A stretch of 64,000 nucleotides of DNA from Ptychodera flava (GCF_041260155.1 NC_091933.1:7094501-7158500), one strand, 5' to 3'; numbered from the stretch's first letter, positions 1 through 11,873 are shown. The notes: a model not told the origin generated them from the sequence alone. Translations and numbers: made by a program.

Positions 1-1854
1 ACATGAAATGAGCTAAGAAATAGTGTCTCTATTCTAATAAAACCGTGCTGCTCAAAGATAAGAGTACCCTGGACATATTTAAAAACGAAGTTTTTGCTTA
101 AATAATCTTTTCAAAATATGTTGCTAAAAATGAGCGACAACAAGGTTGTCAGACGATGGTTCTCAACATTATGACAATCTCCCCTTGTTTAAAACTGGGA
201 TAACATTAGATGATGACAGTGAGATATTAAAGATCATGGTTATAGGTTTGCCTCAGATATTCTGATGCAAGTCTAAGGTCCAGGCGATGGAGCTGCCGAT
301 ACGCTTGCTACATTTTCTTTCATAGTAGGGTACGCTGAAATTCTTCTGTTTGTGTATAATCCAGCGTTGACTCCTATCACGGCAACAAGCACTGAATGTC
401 GCCCACGGGACTGTTTGTTGCTGTCGCTCGCTAAACTCAATATGCAATTGAATATTTAGGTCAAAGGTGACGATTGCTTTCTCCAGATTAGTGTTCTCGG
501 CACGTCTGCAGCTGACGTATCATTGACAAAGTAGCACTTTTTAAGACTTTTTAAGTTGGCACTTTTTAGACGACCAGTGGCTATGTGTCAACGATAAACT
601 CGTCCTTTCGCAGTATCTCTGATATATATGTGAGCGTCTGTGTCTGTCAGTTTTATGGACAAGCCTTAACGCTGTGCAGGTTAAATTCCTAATATAACGT
701 TGCTAGTTTGCCAGTGTGTACAGCAATTTAGACATGTCTATCCTAACAGTTAAAAATTAATCTAAATATATCAGTCTGATGACTGATAAATCGAGATTTC
801 CTTGAGTTCTCGTGACCTACTGATCTTCAAAACTTAAAGGGGCAAAACCTGTACAGTAACTTTTGACAACATTTTTGTCTTGACTAGAAATAGTTGTCAA
901 TTACAGTAAACAGAACACACTTTCAGGCTGTATTGATAAGTTGGGTACTTATAATTTCGTGAGGAGAACAAGAAATTAGCTTCAAACGGCCTGAACTAAT
1001 GGGGCTTTCAGTGTTAGCATCAAATGTCTGCGACGCCCTAAATATAAATTAAACAAGGACCAGGTATCATAAAATATGCACAAACGTGACTCTCGTGTGT
1101 AATAAGCCACGATGTTTGATATGTATAGACCTGAATTAATGCATTGAAATTTACAATAACAAAGTTCTAACCTTTTCTTCGTGGCGGTGACCAGGACCTG
1201 GCCGACCAAATCTTGAAATGACAGGCAGTAGAAGGCGCCGCTTTTGTAGGGGGAAGTTCACAATATATTCACAGAGTAGAACATCTACTCAGGTCAGGAC
1301 ATGTCACGCCTTCTTTGCAATCCATATACGTTAGCCTGTAATGTGTTACCTTGTAAAGAATGGAATTTACCGGCTTTGTCAGAGTGTCCGTATTCTTGTA
1401 CCTTGTACCTCCTATCGTTTCTATTCTATAAAGGGTCTCGTTTTGAAGTCCTCAATACTTTAGCGAAATACTGATCAACACCCCCTGCCCTGGAGGCCCT
1501 GGGAACCTTGTAAGGTGAATATAAACATAAATTCCGTCAAAATCACATCCCAAGGCAAAATTAAGAGGAGACAACTTCTGTCCCTCCCCCATGCAATTTA
1601 GAAATTTCTATTTTTTCTCGTTAAAGCAATTATCAAGGCCTCAATTACAGTGAGGCCTCTAGTGACAGATACATGGCAGTTTGTTGTATATATTTTGATC
1701 ATTTCACATCACGTTTTTTTTAATTTTCAGCACTGTCCGGTGTTTTAAGATATCTTACCGCTCTTCAGCAGCTAGACCAGATTGTGTGTGCAAAGTAAGG
1801 GATGGCGAATTATGATACGAAATCGAACGAAGGGAAAGTGAAAATAACAAGATA
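1..1854. other. intergenic, no gene seen
   Basis: No open frame here has recognisable domain content or a convincing splice context. Short frames at 253-447 and 982-1209 (minus) have no coding character. Base composition is ordinary and AT-rich. Confidence 0.6.
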
Positions 1855-1857
1855 TTA

Positions 1858-3002
1858 GGTACCGTTCAGTTTTTACGGCCGGGGGGGGGCCCGGCAAAAT
1901 CCAGGGGGGGGGGGGTCATCATAATTTTGGAATCCGCAAAGGGGGGTCATCGCTTTTTCACTGGTAGGAAAGGGGGGGTCACCACATTTTCAAAAACATA
2001 ATACCTACAATTAAGTTCACTTTATGCCATGGCCATGATCGACCCTCTTTACCGGCGGGCCGCCTTCGGCCGGGCCCACTACAATAAATATACATTATGT
2101 ATTACCCATGACCCTCTTAACGGGCAGACGCCTTTGGTGGCCCACTCCAATTAGGTTTACTTCATGCAATGGCCATGATTGACCCTCTTTACCGGCGGGC
2201 CGCCTTCGGCGGCCCACTACAATAAATATACATTATGTATTACCCATGACCCTCTTAAGGGCAGACGCCTTTGGCGGCCCACTCCAATTAGGTTTACTTC
2301 GTGCAATGGCCATGATTGACCCTCTTTACCGGCGGGCTGCCTCCGGCGGCCCACTACAATAAATTGACTTTATGTAATACCCCACGGCAATCTTACTGTA
2401 AAATTCCCAATTGAAGCCGCGGCTTGTATTAGAAACATTTTTGAGGGACCCCTGGGATCACGCACTGAATAATGGTAATGGCTGCGCGCCTTCAGCGGCC
2501 CTGTCCAGTAAAGTCTACTTTATGCAATAGCCATGATCGACCCTCTTTACCGGCGTGCCACCTTTGGTGGCCCACTAGAATAAAGTTGACTTTACGTAAT
2601 GGCCCATTACCCTCTTAACCGGAGGGCTGCCTTTGGCGAACCACTCCGATAAAGTTTACTTTATACAATGTCCATGGACATGAGTTGTCTATGGAAATGA
2701 AGTTAAAAATTGCCTTACAGTCGTCCTAATTAACAGACGTTTCAATGGATGTGGCTGAGAAGTTTGTGCACTGGCATCGAATAAAGTGCGCCGCGTACCA
2801 GAGTTCAAATCCAAACCATGCGGGTAAATTTGACATATGGGTTTTGGTTATTTTTCAGGGGGGGGGGTCATCAATTTTTTTCGTCTGACAAAGGGGGGGT
2901 CATCATTTTTTCACAAAAAATGCAGGGGGGGTCTATATTTTTTTGAACACCGGCGACAAGATTTTGCCGGCCCCCCCCAGGCCGTAAAAACTGAACGCTC
3001 CC
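1858..3002. mobile_element. TIR element A, TTA-flanked, Tourist/Harbinger-like MITE
   Basis: The ends are inverted copies of about 40 bp: the left begins GGTACCGTTCAGTTTTTACG, and the right, read in reverse complement, begins GGGAGCGTTCAGTTTTTACG. TTA lies immediately outside both ends (1855-1857 and 3003-3005), which fits the 3-bp target duplication of PIF/Harbinger-type elements. Just inside both ends are direct repeats of a G-tract followed by GTCATC and a T-tract. The interior is a degenerate tandem array (see 1990-2690). No transposase frame is present, so the element is non-autonomous. The superfamily is inferred from the TSD and the G-rich termini only. Confidence 0.75.
1990..2690. repeat. 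internal tandem repeat of element A with hairpin GGGCCGCCTTCGGCGGCCC
   Basis: Roughly five diverged units occur, each pairing a block on the theme GACCCTCTTTACCGGCGGGC with an AT-rich block on CAATAAATATACATTATG. Every unit carries a GC-rich palindrome around CTTCGG that can form a 7-8 bp hairpin. The unit is about 65 bp, or about 125 bp as a dimer. It looks like a minisatellite within the TIR element. Confidence 0.7.
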
Positions 3003-3005
3003 TTA

Positions 3006-4019
3006 AAGTACCACATTTTATCTTACCGTAGACAGCAGATGAAATTTGATACAGTGAAAGTTGATCTCTGGGATGTTCCTACTCCATAGTATCTAGTGCT
3101 TTGTAGTGAATTTTATGCAGGCACACAATTAAAATTTGATTTGTGCGGTGATTCCATGCTGTGCTTGTTGGTGAGGCTATGCTGGGAAGCTCGATTTTGA
3201 AGAATACAAGGTAAGCGTACTGCCTCTCCACCGTCAAATGTTTATGGCTTTGCTCTACAAGATCTAAAGGCATGGTGCTGGGCAGCAGAGCATGGAAATG
3301 GCGGAAAGATTATTTCTATTACACGGGGTATTCCGCTTTGGCGTGCCATACTCTACTATCTTGTATTTCGCATAATTGAGTTTACAATCCTCTTTGTTGA
3401 AAGACCCTTACTGTTGTGATGTCTTTATAGAAAGATAAAGTTCATATATCAGGGAATCTATGAATGATGAGACAACGACATCACTGAACTCACACGAAAT
3501 GACTGAACAGATTATCATTATTTTGTGAGCGAAGGTCATATTGAAATTGTAACAACATCATTCTGAAATCTGTGCATTTATATATCAGGCGAGACTATCC
3601 GAGTGGCAAATCATGCCTTTCAGTGACAAATAGAACAGGCTGACGCAGGTGACACGAACATTTCATTGCATAACAAAGCATCAATTAAAAGAAATCTCTA
3701 GTCTAATTTAGTCTGTTAGAAGGATAAATCAAGGTAGAATCTTTTTTTATGTATTTCAGTGATTGGAAGCTTTGTGCATAACAACAAATAATTTATCTTG
3801 TTGCCGTCAATGTATGAATACATAACTTTTATTTCAAATATCTCAAAATACAGTGTACCATTAAAACAGATCAACAGTGAACTCATTCCAGCATATGACG
3901 AAAGTCAAACATAACCTTCAAATACATAGCGAATTTATTTGCAGTCGATACCAGACATCATATCATCATATTATTTATCTTTGCAGTGGTAGTGATGGTT
4001 TAAATAAATGAAATAAGTC
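3006..4019. other. intergenic, no gene seen
   Basis: AT-rich unique-looking sequence. The short minus-strand frame at 3079-3273 has no recognisable content. Confidence 0.5.
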
Positions 4020-4390
4020 ACGTTAAGGTAGTATTCGCCTCGAAACTGAAAGATTTAAACTTTTGCTCAAAATTTCCTCAAGAAAACTACTTTCAACCAT
4101 TCTCATACCAAATCAACAATAAAAATGGGGTCATTGTTAAAAATTTGGAACTAGCAAAACAAATTGCCAAACATTTTGCGATATTTGAAATTCAAAAATG
4201 ACCGCCATCTCTGTGTTAACTCTATGGGGAAAATTATACATTGGATTTTCGAAAAACTAAAACGGTGAAAGTTTTTTTCTCCAAGAGCTTGAAAATGAGC
4301 CCCAACAAGTGGTAGACCATAAAAGAATTGTAGAAATTTGAGAGTCAGAATATCTGTCCCGGAGGTGCGTTCTACATTAAAAACGTGGCT
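4020..4390. repeat. dispersed repeat, copy 1 (partner at about 63510-63830)
   Basis: The stretch from the run beginning TTAAGGTA through GAAAGATTTAA, ACTTTCAAC, AAAATGAGCCCC and up to the TCAGAATAT region aligns by eye with 63510-63830 in the same orientation, with many substitutions. No coding frame spans it. This is an old dispersed repeat whose class I do not recognise. Confidence 0.45.
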
Positions 4391-4807
4391 TGATTAGATA
4401 TATCGAACTCTAATTGTACAGTGTATAAAATTAAATTCACTCTCTCAATAGGCCTAAAAAGACACAGAAAATTGAAAAAATCTAAACCTAAATTCAATTT
4501 TTTCTTACTTGTTTGCAATATGGCCATCCATTTTCGTACCTACTACTCTAACCTTTGACTGGCTGACTTCATTCACCCTTTCTCTCTTAAGAGAGAAGAC
4601 GAGCAACTAAAGGCAATCTCATCTGCAACATTGATGTCTACTCTTGATATAAATTGAATTTAACTCCTTATGTTTGATATTCCAGGATTGGTAACTCACT
4701 GCTGACTGACACTAACCGTAATTTTTAAAATATATGAGATTGATGCTACAGTCGATATTTTTCTCCATATTGTTCATACATTGTTCTCCGTATTTTTAGT
4801 GTAATTA

Positions 4808-6938
4808 GGGACTGGACACAAATTACAGGGGGGGGGGGTGGGCCGGTGTTTTTTGGGGGTGGGTCGCCATTTTTCGCGCAAGCATTTTTGAAGGGTCATA
4901 AAATTTTGTGCAAGCCTATGGGGAGGGTCACCTTTTTTCATGCATCAAAGCTGAAATTGCATGTGCACGTTATGGAATACTGAAAAAAGAAAAAATACCT
5001 CCTGGCACTTTCATTTTCTGCCATTACCATTTTCGGCGCGCCCTTCGGGCGCAAATTTCAGGTATAATAAACAATGTATTGATGATCCAAGCAGCCACAT
5101 TGATTTAAGTTGTCATGATTTCTACTTATTCAACACTATTGTGCATAACTGTCCCCTATAATAACTCTTTAAATAACAATTTGGGAGATTACTTATTTGA
5201 CATCATTCTCCCATTGACAACACTACATTGGGTATAGGTCGGTGTCAAAAGTTCATGTCGCTGTATGTACATTTTTTAATTTTTTGAGGACATTGACAGA
5301 ATACAAACTGTTCAGAATAGTGCATAGTGTCATCAATAACAACTGGAAGCTTCAGGTCGAACAACTTTTGAATAACAATTTAGGATCAGATAACCTATGA
5401 GTTATTTGTAGTTTCCTCATAGCCTACAATGTATAGTGAATCAACATTTTGGTGAAATTCCAAAATCAAATTTCTTGCACACCCATTGACTTGAAACTAC
5501 TCTAGTCTAATCATGAACATTAATACCAATAATCAAGTGTACATAAATGCACAGATTTTCCTATTTTTTTATTGGAAAAAAATATTCATAGTTTCATCAT
5601 AGACTGCCATGTATAGTGAATCGACATTTAAGTGATATGGCAAAATCAAATTTCTTGCACAACCATTGACTTGAAACCACTCTAGTCTATCATGAACATT
5701 AGTACCAATAATTCAGTGTACATAAATGCACAGATTTACCTATTTTTGTATTGGAAAAAAATTATTCATAGGGTTTCACCATAGACTGACATGTTTAGTG
5801 AATCAACATTTCGGTGAAATTCCAAAATCAAATTTCTTACACACACATGGACTTGTAACTACTCTAGTCTAATCAAGAACATAAATATCAATAATCAAGC
5901 ATACATAAATACACAGATTTGCCAAGTTTTGTATTTAAAAAAAATTATTCATAGTTTCTTCATAGACTACAATGTATAATGGATCCACATTTCATGCGAA
6001 ATTCCAAAAACAAAGTTATTGTACACAGATGCACGTGTTACCACCCTCTTCTAATCAAGCACAATTATGTCAATTATTCAGGGTCATATATACACAAATA
6101 GTGCATATTTTTAATTCTGAAAATTTTTTTTACAGTTTTGTCATAGACTCCCATGTATAGTGGATCAACATTTTATGCGAAATTCCAAAAACAAAGTTAT
6201 TGTACACAGATGCACATTTTACCACCCTCTTCTAATCAAGCACAATTATGTCAATTATTGAGGGCCCATATATGCACAAATAGTGCAAATTTTTAATTCT
6301 GAAAATTTTTTGACAGTGTTGTCATAGACTCCCATGTATAGTTTTGTCATAGACTCCCATGTATAGTGGATCAACATTTTGACAGAAATTCCAAAATCAA
6401 ATATCTTGTTCACATGTGCACTTGTAAACAACCCATGCTAATCAAGTATATCTATATCAGTTATTAAACATCTGTATATGAACAGATATAGCTAGTTTTA
6501 TACTGGAAAATACACGTTCGTAGTTTTCTTATAGTCGACTACATGTATAGTGAATCAACATTATCGATAAAATCTAAAAATACATTTTTTTGTACAGGCA
6601 TGCACTTTTTACCTGCCACTTCAAGCAAAGTACATTTACATGAATTATCACACACATATGATTTGATATTTCTTGGACAACGCGTTATATCGGCCACATT
6701 TTGCCTTCCTTTCGGGAGGGCGACTTAAAAAGTATAGCAAGTCAGAAGGGGGTCTTTAACACATTGCGGGTTTTTTTTGGGGGTATTGAGTAACAGGGGA
6801 GGGTCACTTATTTTCATGCACGGATAAGGGGGAGGGTCACTAATTTTTGTGCATGAACTTTTGAAGGGTCACTATTTTTTACGCAGCTGTTTTTCCAAAA
6901 ACACCGGCCCACCCCCCCTGTAATTTATGTCCAGTCCC
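4808..6938. mobile_element. TIR element B, TTA-flanked, carrying a 185-bp satellite
   Basis: The termini are inverted repeats of about 50 bp: the left starts GGGACTGGACACAAATTACA and the reverse complement of the right starts GGGACTGGACATAAATTACA. TTA flanks both sides (4805-4807 and 6939-6941). Next to both ends are G-tracts followed by GTCAC and T-tracts, as in element A. The interior from about 5400 to 6660 is a tandem array. I see no transposase. It is best described as a large non-autonomous Tourist/Harbinger-like element. Confidence 0.78.
5400..6660. repeat. tandem array, about seven units of about 185 bp
   Basis: Units recur near 5405, 5590, 5777, 5960, 6140, 6345 and 6530. Each begins around CATAGACTNCCATGTATAGTG and continues with CAACATTT, AAATTCCAAAA and a TACATAAATGCACAGAT block. 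The later units are more diverged and one contains a short internal duplication. The same unit occurs in reverse orientation inside the element at 35530-36298. Confidence 0.75.
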
Positions 6939-7020
6939 TTAAAAGATGTTTTTGTCAACGTTCTCTAACACCATAAACACATGTTGCCTTTGTCAAATAA
7001 TTTAAAATAAATTACAATTA

Positions 7021-7252
7021 AAGGGATACAGTCGTCGGAACTGCGCTCAAAGGTCGTATGGGACCAATACGACCAATGTAAAAACTATTTAATGTACGAT
7101 GGTGATTCATGAAAGTTAAAACATGTCTGTCATAATCTACATCATATAATGAAAATGTTGCAGCTATGATGATGCGATGCATCTAGATATCGTGCACGAA
7201 ATACATTGTTTGTAAATCAGAAGCTCGCACAGGTTCCGTCGACGGTTTCCTT
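7021..7252. mobile_element. short TIR element (MITE), copy 1
   Basis: The ends are inverted: the left reads AAGGGATACAGTCGTCGGAAC and the right, reverse-complemented, reads AAAGGAAACCGTCGACGGAAC. The interior contains GGTCGTATGGGACC near one end. A second copy in opposite orientation lies at 46631-46865. At about 230 bp with no coding capacity it is a MITE. The flanks contain TTA/TAA but the duplication is not clear. Confidence 0.6.
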
Positions 7253-7716
7253 TAACCTTTTCTCTGGACAAATAGCAGGTATGGCCGCCATATGATTTGA
7301 CGAGTTTGCAGAAGCAAAACGAGTGCATATATGAAGGAACTGGTCAAAACCGAGTGGTATACCCGTTGCTGACGTGATTTATTGCTTTTATATCATAACA
7401 GTATATTGAGATTCTGGCGTGAAACGTCAAAAGAGGGATTTTTCTCTAGCTGAGATTTAACACGTGTTCCAACGGTGCTTATCACCAATATAGCACGGTT
7501 ATGTTCGCGTCTGGACCAATCATACTGTATTGCTGTATTTGCGCTATGAATATACTGGTATGATCTTATAATTCTTCGAGATACATGAATTACGAATTTA
7601 TACATATTAAAGTATGACAAATATTAACATCTAATTATATTCAAGCCTTGCTACGTGTAATTAATGATTGTATTTCACACAGGTTTTTAGGTAATCTTTA
7701 GAAAATTTGTTTTGTT
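7253..7716. other. 3' flank of the LIM gene, nothing recognised
   Basis: AT-rich. The short minus frame at 7393-7620 has no recognisable content. A 3' UTR of the minus-strand LIM gene would lie here. Confidence 0.4.
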
Positions 7717-7935
7717 CTACATATTTGAACTTTTGCGGAATTCACCCACGGTACGCGGTCGACGAATATTCGGTAAGCTTAGCGTCTTTCCACCGGAGTG
7801 ATTTCCTCTCCCTGCACTAAACGAGGTATTCTGGTTCGGTTCATCTCGTTTTGCCCTCTCCCTCTTGCACTTCGCACAATGAAGTTTGCCATCCCTCCTG
7901 ACAAAATACCTTTTCTTCCGTGAACTTTGACATTC
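7717..7935 (-). CDS. LIM-domain protein, last exon (exon 5)
   Basis: The reading frame opens directly after a good acceptor (T-rich tract, CTTAAG, then GAATGT) and runs to a stop at 7717. It begins with E-C, then 17 residues, then C-x2-C followed by KRERAKR. With the end of the exon at 8237 (F-K-C-E) it forms a C-x2-C-x17-C-x2-C zinc finger, the second half of a LIM motif. The phase-0 to phase-0 join matches the exon-4 donor. The remaining 45 or so residues are basic, Ser/Asn-rich and probably disordered. I cannot assign the LIM subfamily. Confidence 0.6.
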   Translation of the reverse strand, partial: ECQSSRKKRYFVRRDGKLHCAKCKRERAKRDEPNQNTSFSAGRGNHSGGKTLSLPNIRRPRTVGEFRKSSNM

Positions 7936-8236
7936 CTTAAGACAAAAGAAAAACGTCGATTTTGTCAGACAAGCAGCAAAAGATGAACAGTCTAGATAAA
8001 AAGACACAAAACAAATCCATGGGAAAGAAAGGTCATGAACGCCATTTGGAAATTAAAACACACAGGCACATTTATTTTAGGAGATATCCATCGACCAGAG
8101 TAGGCCGCGGAATTTGCAATATATTAAAGTCTCGCATCAATTGTACTTGTAATTGTACAGTTGCGTAAACATTCTCTTTTATAAATAAAAGCCACTAAAC
8201 TAGTCAACTTTTTTCGGTGCACTCCTGTCTCTTTAC

Positions 8237-8325
8237 CTCGCATTTAAAGACAACAATGCGCCCAGGGCGTTTTAGTAATTCGGTCGGTTGGGCTTTCTTC
8301 TTGCCTTTCTCTGACTTTTCCTCTC
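8237..8325 (-). CDS. LIM-domain protein, exon 4
   Basis: A minus-strand open segment encodes a Lys/Glu-rich linker (GEEKSEKGKKKAQPTELL) and ends V-V-F-K-C-E at a donor GTAAAG. The final Cys pairs with the Cys at the start of the 7935 exon to give C-x2-C. The 5' boundary is uncertain. An acceptor ending at 8326 gives the phase-1 entry that exon 3 demands. A better-looking acceptor (CGGCAG, exon from 8341) gives phase 0 and would need one more exon between. No frame of this exon alone would have been long enough to stand out. Confidence 0.5.
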
Positions 8326-8341
8326 CTACCTTAGGTATCTT

Positions 8342-9815
8342 CTGCCGACAGTCTGTTCACAGGGCGAAACAATATTGAATTCTTAGAATATCTATTTGTC
8401 AACAGTATCAGAGTTTAAGTGTTGTAGTGTCACGACAAAACTTCTTGCACGCAATATTAATGTGTCTGTGTCTGATTCATCCTGTGAAGTTCCTCCTTCA
8501 ATCATGATTCTATCAGCGAGCAGCAGCCTTTAGTGACTTCTACGTTTTTAATGGGTTAAAAGTGGTCAGAGTCTACATAGAAGTCAGCATCTTATGTATG
8601 CTGAAAGAAAGGTGGATAAAATATGTCTGAGCTCGCTTCGAAAAAGAACAGAAAGAAAAAGTTGATATCTTGATAGAATTTCTCATTCTGTAACTGTTGA
8701 TAAGTCCCGGGGCTGTATTTCTGAATTAAGACTAACACGTTCAGCGCGGTATCTTTATCAGTCGCTCTTATTTTTAATCAATAAAAGCAAATAAAATTAC
8801 AAATTGAGTAAAATGTTAAATTGCATTTGGCTTCCCGAGTGCGAATAGCGACGTTATGACGAAATCTCTAGTTGTGCAATATTGACAGCAAATCGAAATT
8901 AGAAATTAAAAATTTGCACATGTGATTCCAACTTATGGAGGTTTCATTTTTCGACCGGGGACGATCGGTGGATAGCAGCGGTTTTAGTTTTACAACACTG
9001 CATGGTGGTCAGACAATCATTCAAAGGACAGTACGGGGGAGTTGCATTTTACAAATTTTGAAAGCTATTTGTGTAATTATAGCAACATCAACAAAACTGA
9101 ACTATACGTAATATACAACAATGAATAGATGTCGATTGAAAAGATAGGATATGGATGTAACCCTGACAGTTTACAATCGGTCCGTAATTCCCATTTGCAT
9201 TATAAAGTTTGCCTGTAAAGATACCGCGCTGAACGTGGTATTCTTAATACATGTACAGAGCTAAGAAAGCACATCCAAGATTGAAACTGTTTTCAAGTAA
9301 ATGGTCATGTTAACCGATGAAATAATGAAATTTGCTCATATTTCGACGGTCATTTGTTGATTTCAGGGTGAAATAATGTTTAGCCGAATGATGTCAAGAA
9401 AATAGAAAATAGAAATAGGGGTATATTTCAATAAACAGCAGATTTTAGCCTACCAGAAAAATAAAAAAAATATTCTATTTTCGAATTCCTTCATTGAAGT
9501 CTCGTTGTAGTTAACAGGTTGGCCGAGATTTGTCACTGATTTTTAGTAGAACTGCACTGTGTTTAGCTGAATGAAAATCGATGGGAAGAAGCCGCCTTTT
9601 TCGTATTTAGTATGCACGTTTAATCCATTACTTATGATGACAGGACCGTACAGTATATCATGATGTTTTAGTCAGAGGTTGAGTAAGAAGCATAGACATT
9701 ATATTACATTCAACCAATGCATGCATTCAAATTCGACCTCCAAATTAATTTCCCCAATGTCAGAATTGAACAGATTTGACCTGCATACACAAATAATATG
9801 TTCTGATTGTCTCAC
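8342..9815. other. intron of the LIM gene, nothing recognised
   Basis: AT-rich sequence between exons 3 and 4 on the minus strand. I looked for a further Trp-His/Cys LIM segment and found none. A short missing exon cannot be excluded because the splice phases at 8325/8341 are ambiguous. Confidence 0.4.
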
Positions 9816-9936
9816 CCTCATTGCAGTACCGGTGCCCATCCATTTCGGCGAAAGAACTACCTGCGATTCGCCCACCGCACCCATAACACTTGAAACATTC
9901 GGGGTGCCACGCTTTCCCGCCAGCGAATAAGATCAC
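9816..9936 (-). CDS. LIM-domain protein, exon 3 (core of LIM 2)
   Basis: The exon opens after GCTGAAAGCAG and ends at a strong donor GTGAGA in phase 1. It encodes G-G-K-A-W-H-P-E-C-F-K-C-Y-G-C, then a loop with F-A-E-M-D-G-H-R-Y-C-N-E. This is the H-x2-C-x2-C-x2-C ... Y-C signature of a LIM domain. Joined in phase 0 to exon 2 (C-x2-C) it gives spacing C-x2-C-x16-H-x2-C-x2-C-x2-C, within the family range. LIM domains bind two zinc ions and mediate protein-protein contacts, often at actin structures. The exon is only 121 bp and has no long ORF. Confidence 0.8.
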
Positions 9937-9945
9937 CTGCTTTCA

Positions 9946-9947
<2 letters not shown>

Positions 9948-10004
<57 letters not shown>
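9948..10004. repeat. (AG)n microsatellite
   Basis: About 28 uninterrupted AG units. On the minus strand this is (CT)n ending about 12 nt from the exon-3 acceptor of the LIM gene, so it occupies the polypyrimidine-tract position. Confidence 0.97.
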
Positions 10005-10006
<2 letters not shown>

Positions 10007-10251
10007 CCATTCGCTCTATATGAAATGCTTTATGAAGGAAATTTTGTGGTCCATCTTCTACTACATCTCAAAGCGATGCTTAAATACGCTGATATGATCA
10101 CCCGCGAATTTATATGAATATTCTGATATACCAGGCAGTGGTTTCTTGCCATTCAATGGTTTCAGATTTGAATATTTAGCACTTTAGTTTAGTGATGCCT
10201 AATGATGGCTAAATGGCTGATACAAAATGGCTTACTGAGTTGGATACTGAC

Positions 10252-10438
10252 CCCTACAACTGGATCCTTGCAACATTCACACTTATCCGTTCCCTGGAAT
10301 TTTTTGTAGTCTTTCTCACAATATGTTTGATTATCCTTTCCCAGAATGAATTTCTTGTTTCTCAGTTCTGTTCTACATTTGCAGCACAAGAAACAGCCAA
10401 TGTGCCATGTTTTTTCAAGAGCGATGATTATTGTGCCT
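10252..10438 (-). CDS. LIM-domain protein, exon 2 (end of LIM 1, start of LIM 2)
   Basis: The minus-strand frame encodes A-L-E-K-T-W-H-I-G-C-F-L-C-C-K-C, a loop, N-Q-T-Y-C-E-K-D-Y, then C-E-C-C-K-D-P-V-V-G. That is the zinc-ligand set H-x2-C-x2-C-x2-C ... C-x2-D of one LIM domain and the opening C-x2-C of the next. The acceptor is CTCAAG at 10439. The donor GTCAGT follows 10252, one base off the consensus. Entry phase (one base) and exit phase (0) both match the neighbouring exons. The paired-LIM layout resembles ABLIM-, paxillin- or FHL-type proteins, but I could not place it in one family. Confidence 0.85.
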
Positions 10439-10695
10439 CTTGAGAATAAAGACAAGGTACATATTAGTAACAGTCAATGAACCATGTACGCTAGACCCAT
10501 GATAACAGGATGTTGCTTCTGATAATGCGACCATCAACATGATTTTTAGGGTACTGGAAAAGCTTTGTAATGATTTCGCGTACATCTCAAGTGATCTTGT
10601 TAAATAGTCTATTGTGATGCCAAGGACTGGAACAGCATTTACAACAACGAGGACAATCACGAAAGGTGTGAATGTGGTAAAGGATATCCTGGTAG

Positions 10696-10729
<34 letters not shown>

Positions 10730-10730
10730 C
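10696..10730. repeat. (GAT)n microsatellite
   Basis: About 11 GAT units in the intron between LIM exons 1 and 2. On the minus strand it reads as His or Ile runs, which produces false open frames. Confidence 0.95.
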
Positions 10731-11073
10731 ATGACGACGACAACGGCGACTCCAACGACGACCACATGATGGTGGAAAAGGTATCTGTGATGACAATGAC
10801 ATTGATTGTGATAATAAAGACGACAACAGCGATGGCGACGACGAAACAAAGTTTACAGTCAAATAATTTGCAAATTCCAATCATACAGTATCACCTCGGC
10901 AATTGCCAGTAAATACTTCATGTTTGCAAGATTGAAGAGTAATGCACACGAACAGCGTTTTCGGGAAATTACTTAAACCTAGAAAGTTTGTTAGCAATAC
11001 AGATGTAGGAAAAGAATCCCTATACAATGGTGCGTGCCCACTGATCGGCACTTGTCCGCAAACTTATACTTAC

Positions 11074-11150
11074 AAAATTTCTTTACCACATTTCTCACGG
11101 GCACACTTAATTTCGTCCCTGTTTCTGTCAATCTTCACTGGCATTTCGGT
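11074..11150 (-). CDS. LIM-domain protein, exon 1 of those found (start of LIM 1)
   Basis: A 77-bp minus-strand segment lies between an acceptor CGCTACAG and a consensus donor GTAAGT. It encodes M-P-V-K-I-D-R-N-R-D-E-I-K-C-A-R-E-K-C-G-K-E-I and exits in phase 2, which matches the one-base entry of the 10438 exon. The Cys pair opens LIM 1, and from its second Cys to the His of exon 2 is 16 residues, the same as in LIM 2. The first pair is C-x4-C rather than the usual C-x2-C. The gene continues upstream (higher coordinates), but I did not find earlier exons. Confidence 0.65.
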
Positions 11151-11156
11151 CTGTAG

Positions 11157-11755
<599 letters not shown>

Positions 11756-11873
11756 AGTTTTATTCCTAATCATTCAGGGTCGACTCTGACGCTTTTTTGG
11801 GCTGGTAGGGTTTGTGTAATGACAACATACACGTCTTTCTTTGTAATACCTGTAATATATTTTTCAGAGTTTC

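Noticed and set aside
1870..6945. CRISPR-like or regular-spacer arrays in the 65-bp and 185-bp repeats
   Set aside because: Whole units repeat without unique spacers, inside TIR elements of a eukaryotic genome.
10415..10880. His/Val/Ile-rich minus-strand frames of 97 and 144 codons
   Set aside because: They translate the (GAT)n repeat in a LIM-gene intron; no splice support or domain.
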